64,000 nucleotides of DNA, taken from CAWCAW01 sp963714125. GTDB taxonomy: Bacteria; Actinomycetota; Acidimicrobiia; Acidimicrobiales; UBA8190. Location of the stretch: assembly GCA_963714125.1 (NCBI GenBank), contig OY970234.1, positions 2,480,001 through 2,544,000 on the forward strand, written 5' to 3'. How positions within the stretch are numbered: the first letter of the stretch is position 1; the number at the start of each line of letters is the position of its first letter. Positions 49,650 through 58,611 of the stretch are shown piece by piece. Both the position numbers and the translations under genes were made by a program. The notes beneath the pieces are model-generated. The model saw only the letters and a program-made list of their open reading frames with translations. It searched no databases and had not been told where the DNA came from.

Positions 49650-51203
49650 ATGCCCAACGTCGACACACCGGCCGCGCCTGTGGGCGACGCCCACGCACTG
49701 TCACGCGCCCATTTGTGGATCCTGGTCGTCATCGGGTGTGCACAGCTCATGGTCGTCTTGGATACAACCATCATGATCATCGCCTTGCCGTCAGCTCAGA
49801 GCGCATTGGGTTTCTCGAACACGCAACGGCAGTGGGTCGTCACCGCCTACACCTTGGGCTTCGGTGGCCTGCTTCTCCTCGGTGGTCGGATCGCCGACAT
49901 GATCGGACCCAAGCGCACCCTCATGATCGGGGTGGTGGGCTTCGCGGCGGCCTCGGCCGTGGGCGGCGCATCACAGGACACGATCATGCTGATCGGCGCC
50001 CGGGCCTTGCAAGGAATGTTCGGCGCCCTATTGGCCCCTTCGGTCCTGTCTCTGCTCACCACGACCTTCACCGACCCCCGAGAGCGGGGCCGGGCGTTCG
50101 GGATCTATGCGTCCATCGCCATCGGTGGAGCCGCCTTTGGACTCATTCTCGGTGGGCTGCTCACCCAGTATCTCGATTGGCGCTGGTGTTTGTACGTGAA
50201 CCTGCCCATAGCGGCGGTGGTCGCCTTCGGTGCCTTCACCCTTTTGCCGAAACACGCCGGACACCTCCGGGTACGGCTCGACATCCCGGGCGTGATCCTC
50301 GGATGCGGTGGTCTGGTGGCGCTGGTCTTCGGGTTGGGAGAGGCGGGCGCCGACGGCTGGAGCTCGCGGGCGGTGATCGGTCCGCTCATCGGTGCGGCCG
50401 TCTTGCTGGGACTCTTCGTGATAGTCCAGACGAAGGTGGCCAATCCGCTGCTACCGCTGCGGATACCGGCCAGTCGCAACCGCGGTGGGGCCTTTCTGAC
50501 CATCATCTTCGCTGTCCTTGGCATGTACGGAACGTTCCTCTTTCTCACCTATCTCCTGCAGACCGTCGATCACTACTCGCCTCTCAAAACAGGAGTGGCG
50601 TTCTTGCCCCTGATGGCCGTCAACGGGTTGGCCGCCACCCAACTCGCCAGTCGACTCATGGCGTTCTTGCCCACTCGGATGCTGGTCGTTCCCGGACTAC
50701 TGCTGGCCGCCATCGGCGTGGCTCTTCTGACGCAGTTGACCCCGGGCGCGTCATACGTCACTCATGTCCTGCCCACCGAGCTCCTGCTTGGTCTTGGCCT
50801 CGGGCTCGCCTTGGTGCCGTGCATCAGTACTGCTACCAACAACGCCGAGCCCGGCGACGTCGGCGTTACATCGGCCACCACCAACACGTCGCAACAGATC
50901 GGCGCGTCTATCGGCACGGCTTTGCTCAACACCATTGCCGCCACCGCCAGTGCCTCCTACCTGGCGTCACATGTCCACAGCGCGTCTGCGCTGGGGCAGG
51001 CCACCGTGCACGGATTCGCCGTGGCCAGCGCGTGGGCGACGGGGTCGATGGTGATGGGTGCCCTGGCGGGAGGGATTCTCATCAACGCCAATCCCGTCAG
51101 AGACAGGCTCCGTAACGAGGCGGCGGCCGCCGCGACTGCGGCGGTGGCGGACACCAAAGGTGCCGTCGAAACGGCTGCGGTCGGGCCCACGGCTGGAGCA
51201 TGA
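49650..51203 (+). CDS. MFS drug-efflux transporter (DHA2/EmrB type)
   Basis: 517 residues and fourteen predicted helices. Motif A-like GGRIADMIGPKRTLMIG, motif D1 VVLDTTIMIIALPSAQSALGFS and motif C-like ASIAIGGAAFGLILGGLLTQYLDWRW define the DHA2 family of proton-antiport efflux pumps. The C-terminal tail is Ala-rich. An alpha/beta hydrolase gene follows after 7 bp, so the pair is probably co-transcribed and may act on the same foreign or secondary compound. Confidence 0.93.
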   Translation: MPNVDTPAAPVGDAHALSRAHLWILVVIGCAQLMVVLDTTIMIIALPSAQSALGFSNTQRQWVVTAYTLGFGGLLLLGGRIADMIGPKRTLMIGVVGFAAASAVGGASQDTIMLIGARALQGMFGALLAPSVLSLLTTTFTDPRERGRAFGIYASIAIGGAAFGLILGGLLTQYLDWRWCLYVNLPIAAVVAFGAFTLLPKHAGHLRVRLDIPGVILGCGGLVALVFGLGEAGADGWSSRAVIGPLIGAAVLLGLFVIVQTKVANPLLPLRIPASRNRGGAFLTIIFAVLGMYGTFLFLTYLLQTVDHYSPLKTGVAFLPLMAVNGLAATQLASRLMAFLPTRMLVVPGLLLAAIGVALLTQLTPGASYVTHVLPTELLLGLGLGLALVPCISTATNNAEPGDVGVTSATTNTSQQIGASIGTALLNTIAATASASYLASHVHSASALGQATVHGFAVASAWATGSMVMGALAGGILINANPVRDRLRNEAAAAATAAVADTKGAVETAAVGPTAGA

Positions 51204-51210
51204 TGCACCG

Positions 51211-52044
51211 ATGCCACTCGTAGATCTGCCTGGCGTGACCATCGCCTATGACGTCTTCGGCCCCGACACCGGCGAGACAGTGGTCCTGGTGTGCGGCTTG
51301 GGCCAACCCTCGGTCGGCTGGCACTTTGCCATCGTGCCGGTTCTGACGAGTGCGGGATACCGCGTCGTCACCTTCGACAACCGGGGCGTATCGCCCTCTT
51401 CGGCACCCCCGGCTCCGTACACGATCGACGAGATGGTCAACGACACCCTTGGTCTCATCGACCACCTGGGCCTGGCTGCGGTCCACATTGCCGGCTATTC
51501 CATGGGCGGGTGGGTGGCGGAGACGTTGGCGTGGGCGCACCCACAACGGGTCCGCTCGGCTGTCTTCATCGGCAGCTGCAACCTGGCCACGTCATGGGAA
51601 AAGGTCATCACCACCGTGGAGCGCGACCTGGCTCGTATCGATCCCACCCTGCCGCATTGGTTCAATGCGGTGGAGACCATGCGCTACCTCCCCAACAGCG
51701 AGTTGCAGCGCGACGATGTCGTCGACGATTGGATGGCCCTGATCGGCGACCTCGAGCCGTGGCCCAACCCCGGTCGCCTCGGACAGTACGAAGCCGCCTT
51801 GGCGTGGTCCCTCGATGTGCAAAGAACGAAGCGTTGGCCTTCGTTATCCGTACCGTGTCTGGTGCTCGCCTTCGAACATGACGTCGACTCGCCGCCGGCG
51901 CGCTCCCACCAGGCCGCCGCTGAGATCCCGGGATCACAGTTCGTCGAGATTGCCGGCGCCAGCCACCTGGGCGTGTTCACACACACGACAGAAGTGGCCC
52001 ATGCCCTGGTGGGATTCTTCGCCGGTACCTCAGCACTGGGTTGA
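51211..52044 (+). CDS. Alpha/beta hydrolase
   Basis: 277 residues from ATG 51211, just after the efflux gene. The fold is complete: LVCGLGQPSVGWHFAI, FDNRGVSPSS, nucleophile elbow HIAGYSMGGWVAETLAW (Ser in G-Y-S-M-G), Asp in EHDVDSPP and His in GASHLGVFTHT. The substrate could be an ester, lactone or C-C bonded compound. The start is decided by spacing to the MFS stop; longer frames read through the transporter gene. Confidence 0.92.
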   Translation: MPLVDLPGVTIAYDVFGPDTGETVVLVCGLGQPSVGWHFAIVPVLTSAGYRVVTFDNRGVSPSSAPPAPYTIDEMVNDTLGLIDHLGLAAVHIAGYSMGGWVAETLAWAHPQRVRSAVFIGSCNLATSWEKVITTVERDLARIDPTLPHWFNAVETMRYLPNSELQRDDVVDDWMALIGDLEPWPNPGRLGQYEAALAWSLDVQRTKRWPSLSVPCLVLAFEHDVDSPPARSHQAAAEIPGSQFVEIAGASHLGVFTHTTEVAHALVGFFAGTSALG

Positions 52045-52057
52045 CGCACACGGCCGT

Positions 52058-52450
52058 TCAGCTCGGCTCGGCCGTCGGCGGCACACCCGGGGGGGCCGAA
52101 GGATCCGGGGGAGTCGGAGGGTAGGCCGTGCCGGCGGAGGTCGGACCGGGCGCAGTGGGCGGGGGATAGGGCGCGTTCTGGGGATAGGGGGCGTTCTGGG
52201 GATACCCTCGGCCCCGGCCAAAACCGCCTCCCCGCCCTCCAACGCCACCACGAGCATTCATCCGGTAGATGAGGAAGCCGATCACCAGGGCGAAGTAGGC
52301 GATACGGATGACGTCATAGGTCGTGCCTTGATGATGCAAGGTGGCTCCGATGACGACGATGCCAACCAGCATGACGATCCGGATGATCATCCAACGGCGA
52401 CGCTGCGCCCTCCAGGCGTCGACATGGTCGTTCGGTCCCGGTGATGTCAC
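52058..52450 (-). CDS. Small two-helix membrane protein with Pro/Gly-rich tail
   Basis: 130 residues. Two helices (WMIIRIVMLVGIVVIGATL and VIRIAYFALVIGFLIYRM) are followed by a Gly/Arg patch (GGVGGRGGGFGRGRG) and a tail of Pro, Tyr and Asn with PQNAPYPQNAPY repeated. The tail is typical of disordered cytoplasmic regions of actinobacterial membrane proteins. No family is recognised. Confidence 0.68.
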   Translation of the reverse strand: MTSPGPNDHVDAWRAQRRRWMIIRIVMLVGIVVIGATLHHQGTTYDVIRIAYFALVIGFLIYRMNARGGVGGRGGGFGRGRGYPQNAPYPQNAPYPPPTAPGPTSAGTAYPPTPPDPSAPPGVPPTAEPS

Positions 52451-52507
52451 GGATATGACCTCCTCGTACTGGGCCCAGTCTAGAAGCCGACACCTCCGCC
52501 GCTGGGA

Positions 52508-53773
52508 TCAGGCCGACTGAACCACCACCCGGCTCACGGTGGTGAACGAACAGAGGTAGACGTCTCGACCGAAGCCGGCGGCGGGAAACAGCACCGACTG
52601 GACCGGACTCCCCGTGTCGATACGGGCATGCTCCTCGCCGGTGGCGATATCGAGAAACACGGCCTGCTCGGCGTGGCGCAGTTCGTCGTGATCACCGGTG
52701 AGCAACTCGCCGGTGTCGGGAAACAACAGCAAATGACCACCGTGATTCTGCTGTCGTGACCACCGCTTCGTGAGCCCGCCTTCATCATCGAAGTCGAAAG
52801 CACAGAGCACACCATTACCGCTGTCATACCCAACCGCGATCCGCCGGGTGCTGTCGATGACAGGAGGATTGGCCACCAGACCCCCCGCCTGCCCGCATAC
52901 CTCGGCCATGGTGATGGCGCCCGAGCCAAGGTCGACACGCACCAGATGCAAAGGGGCCGAAGACACCCCCTGTCCTCGCAGCGTCCCGGCATAGCGCTCG
53001 CTGCCATCACCGTTGTCGAGGAACCACGCCGCCCCATCGACAAGGACACAGTCCCAGCCGTAGCTCTGGCCGTCCACGGTGCGATAACGGGCCCGAAAGT
53101 CGTCATCGACGCGCAGTGACAACCCGTCCCACCGCACGCGCCACACGCTCGTGTCCCCTATGGCGTAGATGTCCGCACCGTCAGACGACAGGCGCGCCAT
53201 GGACGGCTCGGGCAGCTCCACGGCGGCAACGATGTCCAAATGCTCGGGCTCCACAATGACCAGCTCGGAATGTCGACGATCGCCGACGGCAATGGGCATA
53301 CCAGGACGAGAGCCGGCGAAGTCCTTGGTGGCCAGATGACCGTCGGCGAGTACGACAAAGCTGTTGTACGGCCTCGAACGAGGCAGACGCCGGGTGCACA
53401 GAACGTTGAGATCTGTGTCCAGCCGATGAGCGTGCTCACCGAAGACGACGTACAACGATCCGTTGGCGTGGGCAGCCATGCCCCCCGGCCATACGGGCCC
53501 GCCCGGCAGTTCACAGGACACCGCCTGCGGCTCCAAGGACTCGGGGTCAATACGTTCCACAAGACAAAAGGCGCCCTCGCCGGCGCTGTGGCGCAAGAGG
53601 AAGACTTCACCCGGGTCGCGTAGGACCGCCATGGTGACGAGCGGGGCCAGACGATGGGTGACCTCGAGGTGGTCTCCGGGCATGATCCCCGGCCCTGCGC
53701 CGCCACGGGGGACCTGACGACGGGTGGCGTCGCCATCCTCACACGGCCACCGACTCGGCCAGTAGTCGTTCAC
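52508..53773 (-). CDS. Beta-propeller protein (quinoprotein/WD-like) linked to sulfatase
   Basis: 421 residues from GTG 53773, chosen because the sulfatase ends 10 bp upstream; longer frames read into it. Propeller-like strands are SLYVVFGEHAHRLDTDLNVL, GHLATKDFAG, RLSSDGADIYAIGDTSVWRVRW, RIAVGYDSGNGVLCAFDFDDEGGLTKRW and GELLTGDHDELR. No signal peptide is evident, so it may be cytoplasmic. Being the last gene of the SRPBCC-sulfatase operon, it may bind or process the same substrate, but no catalytic motif is visible. Confidence 0.75.
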   Translation of the reverse strand: MNDYWPSRWPCEDGDATRRQVPRGGAGPGIMPGDHLEVTHRLAPLVTMAVLRDPGEVFLLRHSAGEGAFCLVERIDPESLEPQAVSCELPGGPVWPGGMAAHANGSLYVVFGEHAHRLDTDLNVLCTRRLPRSRPYNSFVVLADGHLATKDFAGSRPGMPIAVGDRRHSELVIVEPEHLDIVAAVELPEPSMARLSSDGADIYAIGDTSVWRVRWDGLSLRVDDDFRARYRTVDGQSYGWDCVLVDGAAWFLDNGDGSERYAGTLRGQGVSSAPLHLVRVDLGSGAITMAEVCGQAGGLVANPPVIDSTRRIAVGYDSGNGVLCAFDFDDEGGLTKRWSRQQNHGGHLLLFPDTGELLTGDHDELRHAEQAVFLDIATGEEHARIDTGSPVQSVLFPAAGFGRDVYLCSFTTVSRVVVQSA

Positions 53774-53783
53774 GTCCTGGCGA

Positions 53784-55328
53784 TCACACCGGCGCCTGCA
53801 GCGCCAAGTGAGGAACGTGGGGTTGGGGTCGGTGATCGGACAGTTGCACCACCATGTCGTCACGCACCGAGCGCATGGACGTCTCTTCCCAGAGGTTACG
53901 TTGTTGCAGCGGATCCTCGACGAGGTTATAAAGCTCACCTTCGGTGCCATCGTGAACAGCACCGCGCCCATAGGTGCTGCACACCCACCCCGGGGTGGCC
54001 AACGTCTTGATGTGCACGTCCACGCCGAAGAGCTCACTGTCCCATTCGGTCACCACCGAAGTGAACCGGCGTGCCTCGGCATCGGCCTCGTCGACGGGAA
54101 GGGCCTTGCCCTGCATATAGGGCTGGGGGGCGAGGCCGGCGATGGCGCATAACGTCGGGGCCAGGTCCACAAGTCCCACAGGTTTGCTCACCACGGCGGG
54201 GGCCACACCAGCCGATGGGGCGGGACGCCATACCAAAGGCACCCGCATCAAACCATCGACGTGATATGGCCCTTTGAACAACAGACCGAAGTCTCCTTGC
54301 AGTTCGCCGTGATCCGATGTGAAAAGCACGTCGACGTCCTCGCCCCAGCCGCGCTCGCCGATACGCCGCAGCACACGGCCGAGCGCCTCATCGATGAGCT
54401 CGCATTCGACCGCGTTGCGGGCGTTGACCTCACGCACCTGATCGGCGGTGAGGGTGGCCGGTACCCACTGGGCGGGGGCCTCGTAGTTCGAGATGAGTGT
54501 CCCCTCGTACCACTGGGACCAGTGACGAGGCTTGTCGTGGAGGATTTGCTCGCGGGTATCGGCTTGCTGCGGGTAGCCGGCCGGCAAGGGCACGTCACGC
54601 CAGTCGATACGACGCATCTCCGACTCCGGCGGGTCCCAGGGGTGATGCGGATCGGGAAAGCTCATCCAGGCGAACCAATCATCGCCTTCGGACAGGGTGT
54701 CGAGCCACGCAATGGTGCGATCGGCCACCCAGTCGGTGTGATACCACTCCTTGGCGATGGGATTTGCTTTCACTTGCGGAGCGCCGGTGTCTCCGCCGCC
54801 GAGGGCGTTGACTTGCATCGATGCGTCGAGCACGGGGTAATACGCCCCGAGCGCCTCAGGGTGTTCGGCCATGAGCCAGCGCGAGTAGTGGAGCGGCCCC
54901 ACGGCGCCGTGGGTGGCGAACTCGAGATGTTCAAAGCCACGGTGGGTCCCCAAGGGCGGTTCCGTTCCCGTGGTGCCCAGAGCATTCTCGAGGAAGCGGA
55001 GGAACGGGTCGAGATACGGCTCGAAATGAGCCTTGCCGATCAGTGCGGTGCGATATCCGGCGTCGTGCAAGGTGGCCGCCACCGAGGGAGCGTCCACCGG
55101 GAGCGGCACGCCGTTCATCCACACCCCGTGGGTGATCGGGTACTGGCCCGTGATGATGGTGGCACGCGAGGGCATACACACCACCGCCTGCGGATGCGCC
55201 CGCTCGAAGCGAATCCCGTCGGCCGCTAACGCGTCGACGACATCGGTTCGTGCCAGTGTTCCGCCGTTACACCCCGAGGTGTCATAGCGCTGTTGATCGG
55301 TGGTCACCAACAGGATCTTGCGGCCCAT
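53784..55328 (-). CDS. Sulfatase (formylglycine-dependent)
   Basis: 514 residues. The N-terminus ILLVTTDQQRYDTSGCNGGT holds the first metal ligands. The modification motif Cys51-x-Pro-Ser-Arg is in VVCMPSRATIITGQYP; the Cys must be converted to formylglycine. Further family features are ALIGKAHFEPYLDP, DVLFTSDHGELQGDFGLLFKGPYH and a His/Lys pair. It cleaves a sulfate (or related phospho-) ester. No signal peptide is seen. It follows SRPBCC by 3 bp. No formylglycine-generating enzyme is in the window. Confidence 0.94.
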   Translation of the reverse strand: MGRKILLVTTDQQRYDTSGCNGGTLARTDVVDALAADGIRFERAHPQAVVCMPSRATIITGQYPITHGVWMNGVPLPVDAPSVAATLHDAGYRTALIGKAHFEPYLDPFLRFLENALGTTGTEPPLGTHRGFEHLEFATHGAVGPLHYSRWLMAEHPEALGAYYPVLDASMQVNALGGGDTGAPQVKANPIAKEWYHTDWVADRTIAWLDTLSEGDDWFAWMSFPDPHHPWDPPESEMRRIDWRDVPLPAGYPQQADTREQILHDKPRHWSQWYEGTLISNYEAPAQWVPATLTADQVREVNARNAVECELIDEALGRVLRRIGERGWGEDVDVLFTSDHGELQGDFGLLFKGPYHVDGLMRVPLVWRPAPSAGVAPAVVSKPVGLVDLAPTLCAIAGLAPQPYMQGKALPVDEADAEARRFTSVVTEWDSELFGVDVHIKTLATPGWVCSTYGRGAVHDGTEGELYNLVEDPLQQRNLWEETSMRSVRDDMVVQLSDHRPQPHVPHLALQAPV

Positions 55329-55331
55329 GAG

Positions 55332-55775
55332 TCAGGACCCCCGTTCCAACATGTGGCGGACATTGTCGAGCGCGTTGCCGGCGGCACCACCGAGGACCAG
55401 CGCCATGGTGGCAGGATCGGCGTCGACCGAGTACACCACCAAGCTCGTGTCGTCACCGAGGTCGATGACGTCGATAGTTGAGAGGTGCTCGCGCATAATC
55501 GGACCAGTGATTCGGTACTGAAAGCGGCGCTGCAACGGATCGTTCGTCACGATCTCCTCGGGAATCGGAATGCCGCTGCCGGTCGTGACCACACGTTGGG
55601 TGCCCTCAACGGTGCACTCGATGATGCCCGGAAACCATTCAGGGATCCGGGCCGGGTCGCCCACGAGCGCCCACACGTGGCGCGCCGGGGCGCCGACCCT
55701 CACTTGGCGCCGAATGCTGCCCCGGCCCGAGGTCACCGCACCGGTCCTGGCTCCGGCCGTCGCCTCGTCGGTCAC
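55332..55775 (-). CDS. SRPBCC-superfamily (polyketide cyclase-like) protein
   Basis: 147 residues with the START/Bet v1 pattern: RRQVRVGAPARHVWALVGDPARIPEWFPGI at the N-terminus, then alternating beta strands and a C-terminal helix (GGAAGNALDNVRHMLER). These proteins bind hydrophobic ligands and some are cyclases or aromatase-like. First gene of the three-gene reverse operon and 127 bp from the divergent TetR gene, whose operator probably controls both. Confidence 0.88.
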   Translation of the reverse strand: MTDEATAGARTGAVTSGRGSIRRQVRVGAPARHVWALVGDPARIPEWFPGIIECTVEGTQRVVTTGSGIPIPEEIVTNDPLQRRFQYRITGPIMREHLSTIDVIDLGDDTSLVVYSVDADPATMALVLGGAAGNALDNVRHMLERGS

Positions 55776-55856
55776 GGCGCCGCCGTCGTCGCCACGCAGG
55801 TCATCACGGCGCCCATCATCTCCCGCCCAGGCTGTCGAAGCCGCTCGGTGCTATTC

Positions 55857-55885
55857 TTGAGCAGATGCTCAATTCAGGCGCTCAA
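55857..55885. promoter_or_regulatory. Palindromic operator between TetR and SRPBCC operons
   Basis: TTGAGCA-GA-TGCTCAA (55857-55872) has perfect 7-bp arms. It is followed directly by a related imperfect copy, TTCAGGCGCTCAA (55873-55885). Both lie 18-46 bp before the TetR start and overlap a TATTCT -10-like box. Spacing suits two TetR dimers autoregulating the gene and probably the divergent operon. Confidence 0.65.
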
Positions 55886-55902
55886 CATTTGGGTGGATCG
55901 CC

Positions 55903-56568
55903 GTGGTGAGAGCGGGCAGTGCTCGGAGGCCCTCGGAGCGGTCCGTCGACACCCGTCGAGCCCTGGTCGAAGCGGCCATCGACGTGCTTCGCCACGACGG
56001 CTTCAGTGCCGCCACGGCCCGTACCATCGCCAGTCGAGCGGGCTCCAACCAGGGCCTGATCTTCTATCACTTCGGGTCGGTGATGAACCTTCTGCTGGCC
56101 GCCCTCGACGAGGTGAGTGACCAACGACGAGCCCGCTACGAGTCGGCCTTGGCCGAAGTGCGCTCGCCCAGTGATCTGGTCGAGCTGGCCGCCCGAGTAT
56201 TCAGAGAAGATCTCGACTCCAAGGACGCCGCGCTGTTGGTGGAGATGATCGCCGGCTCGACGTCCACACCGGGACTCGGCGCCGAGGTGAAGGCGCGCGT
56301 GCAACCGTGGATCGGTTTCGCCGCCGACGCGTTGGGGACGGTCCTCGATCGCTCTCCGCTGGGCGGCATGGTCGACACATCCGAGCTCGCCTTGGTGGTC
56401 GTGTCGTTGTACCTGGGCCTCGAGTTGTTGTCGCATCTCGACGGTGACCGTGTTCCGGCACTGGCCCTGTTCGACCGAGCCCGACAGCTCGCTGGCGTCG
56501 CTGACCTCTTGGCCGGAGTATCGCTGACACCGACGAGTCCCTCGCCGGTCGAAAAGGAGAACACATGA
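55903..56568 (+). CDS. TetR-family transcriptional regulator
   Basis: 221 residues; starts GTG 55903 or GTG 55906. The N-terminal helix-turn-helix is RRALVEAAIDVLRHDGFSAATARTIASRAGSNQGLIFYHFGS, the standard TetR form. The C-terminal ligand domain is helical with LVVVSLYLGLELLSHLDGD. It probably represses the divergent SRPBCC-sulfatase operon and its own operon through the palindrome upstream. Its stop overlaps the start of the next gene (ATGA), so the NAD-binding protein is co-expressed. Confidence 0.93.
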   Translation: MVRAGSARRPSERSVDTRRALVEAAIDVLRHDGFSAATARTIASRAGSNQGLIFYHFGSVMNLLLAALDEVSDQRRARYESALAEVRSPSDLVELAARVFREDLDSKDAALLVEMIAGSTSTPGLGAEVKARVQPWIGFAADALGTVLDRSPLGGMVDTSELALVVVSLYLGLELLSHLDGDRVPALALFDRARQLAGVADLLAGVSLTPTSPSPVEKENT

Positions 56569-57527
56569 GCCGTCCCCCCGAGCAGGCCGCTCCCCCATCC
56601 TTCGCCACCGATACCGACACGGGCCTCGACGTCGTCACGGGCGCATTCAGCTACTCGGGCCAGGCCATCGCCCGTCACCTGCTCGGCGCCGGTCGCCGCG
56701 TCCGCACGTTGACAGGCCATCCCGAACGCGGCTCGGACCAACACGACATCGACGTCCACGCCCTTGACTTCGAGGACGCTTCCGGATTGGTGGCGTCGCT
56801 CGTCGGGACCACCACCTTGTACAACACCTATTGGGTCCGCTTCGCCCATGGCGACATCGATCACTCCGTGGCCGTAGAGAACTCGCGCACGCTGTTCGAG
56901 GCGGCCCGGCGGGCCGGAGTGCGCAAGATCGTCCACGTCTCGATCCTCAACCCCTCGGCGTCGTCTCCCTACCCGTACTTCCGCGGCAAGGCCCTCGTCG
57001 AACAGGCGTTGGCCGATACCGGTCTCCCCTACGCGTCCTTGCGCCCGTCGGTGTTATTTGACGAGGGCGGTGTGCTGATCAACAACATCGCCTGGTTGTT
57101 GCGGCGCCTGCCTGTGTTCGCGATAGGCGGAGACGGCGCCTACCGCGTGCGTCCTACCCACGTGGACGATCTGGCCCGACTGGCGCTAGAGGTGGCAACC
57201 GCGCCCGGCGTGCAAACCATTGACGCCGTGGGCCCCGAGCGACCGACGTTTATGGAGTTGGTGACGCATATCCGCGCTGCCATTGGCAGTCGAGCCCGCG
57301 TCGTGCGCGTGCCTCCCCCGCTGCTCTTGGGCATGTCGAAGGTGCTCGGTGTGGCCATGCGCGATGTGTTGCTCACCGCCGACGAGTACCACTCCATGGC
57401 ACTCGGGCTGGCCGACTCGTCGGCCCCGGCCACGGGCCGCGTGTCGGTGTCGCAGTGGGTCACGGAACATGCCGACACCCTGGGCCGCCGCTACGCCAAC
57501 GAAATCGATCGCCACTTCCGGCGCTGA
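56565..57527 (+). CDS. NAD(P)-binding Rossmann protein (NmrA/atypical SDR)
   Basis: 320 residues. The dinucleotide motif reads DVVTGAFSYSGQAIARHLLGAGRRVRTLTGHP, a variant of GxxGxxG seen in atypical SDR/NmrA proteins. VRKIVHVSILNPSAS, YFRGKALVEQALADTGLPYASLRPSVLF and the C-terminal VDDLARLALEVA follow the family. A Tyr-x-x-x-Lys pair is not clear (YFRGK lies near), so it may be a reductase, epimerase-like enzyme or a redox sensor. Translationally coupled to TetR. Confidence 0.9.
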   Translation: MSRPPEQAAPPSFATDTDTGLDVVTGAFSYSGQAIARHLLGAGRRVRTLTGHPERGSDQHDIDVHALDFEDASGLVASLVGTTTLYNTYWVRFAHGDIDHSVAVENSRTLFEAARRAGVRKIVHVSILNPSASSPYPYFRGKALVEQALADTGLPYASLRPSVLFDEGGVLINNIAWLLRRLPVFAIGGDGAYRVRPTHVDDLARLALEVATAPGVQTIDAVGPERPTFMELVTHIRAAIGSRARVVRVPPPLLLGMSKVLGVAMRDVLLTADEYHSMALGLADSSAPATGRVSVSQWVTEHADTLGRRYANEIDRHFRR

Positions 57528-57636
57528 CCCTCGCTCATCGCACGCGCCCCGCCCCGCCCCTAAGGAAGCCGGGCTCGACACAATGTGAGAACAACGGCGG
57601 TCCTGGGCCGCAAGCATCCTCTCTCCTACCGTTCTA

Positions 57637-57729
57637 GTAGTGAGTCCACTACCCAGAGTGATACTCACCATGGTCCCTCCATGCCGAGCGTCAACGACCC
57701 CCGGGACCTACCTCCTCCGGGGGTCGTTG
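57637..57729 (+). ncRNA. Structured 5' leader of unknown class
   Basis: Upstream of the gene at 57760 several inverted repeats cluster: GTAGTG-agtc-CACTAC (57637-57652), GTGAGT/ACTCAC (57640-57645 with 57663-57668, mutually exclusive with the first), and a perfect 13-bp GC-rich stem (57692-57704 with 57717-57729) whose 12-base loop contains cctacctcct. Alternative pairings are the usual sign of a regulatory leader, but it matches no riboswitch I know, and the last stem lacks a T-tract. Confidence 0.4.
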
Positions 57730-57759
57730 CGCAATCGAGTACGAGAAGGTCGGAGCGCA

Positions 57760-58533
57760 GTGCCTCAGTTGACAGGTCGTCACCATCGGTTGGATCTCAA
57801 GGCATTGCCTGGCCCAGCCGACGCGACGCCGGACGCCGTTTCGACGATGGAGCTGGGACACGCCACTCGCTGCCTCGGCATCGTCTTTGGTGCCGCCGTT
57901 GTCACATTCGTCCTCTCGGGCGCATTGGCTCGACCCGCAGACGCGGCGACCTTGCCCGCCGGCCTGGTGTCGGCAATCGGACCCATTGCCCCTTCTGGCG
58001 TTGTATCGGACGTCACCGCCATCGGCACCCCACATCTCGTCTCCACAGTGGCGAACGCCGCACCCATTCCATCTGAGGTGTCGAACACCCCTGTGGGTGC
58101 GGTGGTGGCAACGTTGTCCAACGGCGTGGTCGCCAAGCAGGTGGGTACGGGTGACACAGCTGGGCCCGGTGGAGACACTGCGCACAATGGCGTCGGCCCC
58201 ACGACCTCGACGCCGGGGTCGGGCCACCAATCCCCCACTCCGATCACGGGATCACACGACCGCACCGGCAACCAAACGAACCACAGTGGCGACGGTGACG
58301 ACGGCACAGCGGTGGTGCCGGTTTCTTTGACCGGTATCTCTCCACTGCCTCCGCTGTCGCTTCCCACCGCCAGGTGGAACGCCACCATTTCCCCCACCCA
58401 CGGGAACGGGCCCTTCGATGGCCTGCCTCCCACGATCCTTTTGGTACCTGTCTTGATCATCGGTGCGTTGGCCTACGCACGCCGCCGCAGCAAGCGCTTC
58501 TTGCACCGCAGCCGATGGGCACCTCCGGGGTAG
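57760..58533 (+). CDS. Surface protein with low-complexity body and C-terminal membrane anchor
   Basis: 257 residues from GTG 57760, with GGAG five bases upstream; a longer frame to 57640 runs through the leader hairpin. An N-terminal hydrophobic segment (CLGIVFGAAVVTFVLSGALARPADA) is a signal peptide. The mature part is rich in Gly, Ser, Thr, Pro and Val (for example VVSDVTAIGTPHLVSTVANA). The end, GLPPTILLVPVLIIGALAYARRRSKRF, is a hydrophobic helix plus Arg/Lys cluster, shaped like a cell-wall sorting signal, though LPPTI is not a full LPXTG. The gene for a second low-complexity protein follows at 58612. Confidence 0.72.
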   Translation: MPQLTGRHHRLDLKALPGPADATPDAVSTMELGHATRCLGIVFGAAVVTFVLSGALARPADAATLPAGLVSAIGPIAPSGVVSDVTAIGTPHLVSTVANAAPIPSEVSNTPVGAVVATLSNGVVAKQVGTGDTAGPGGDTAHNGVGPTTSTPGSGHQSPTPITGSHDRTGNQTNHSGDGDDGTAVVPVSLTGISPLPPLSLPTARWNATISPTHGNGPFDGLPPTILLVPVLIIGALAYARRRSKRFLHRSRWAPPG

Positions 58534-58611
58534 AGGTCCTGTCCAACTTCAGGCCGACCGCGGCCACTCATTCATCCACGCAGTCCAAACTCCTAGAAAG
58601 CGAGATCCACC

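Noticed and set aside
53774..54037. N-terminal extension of the propeller protein
   Set aside because: This part reads through the end of the sulfatase gene in another frame; GTG 53773 leaves a clean 10-bp gap.
57637..57729. ydaO-type cyclic di-AMP riboswitch before the surface-protein gene
   Set aside because: The conserved sequence blocks of that class are not found, although its usual gene context (wall proteins) made it worth checking.
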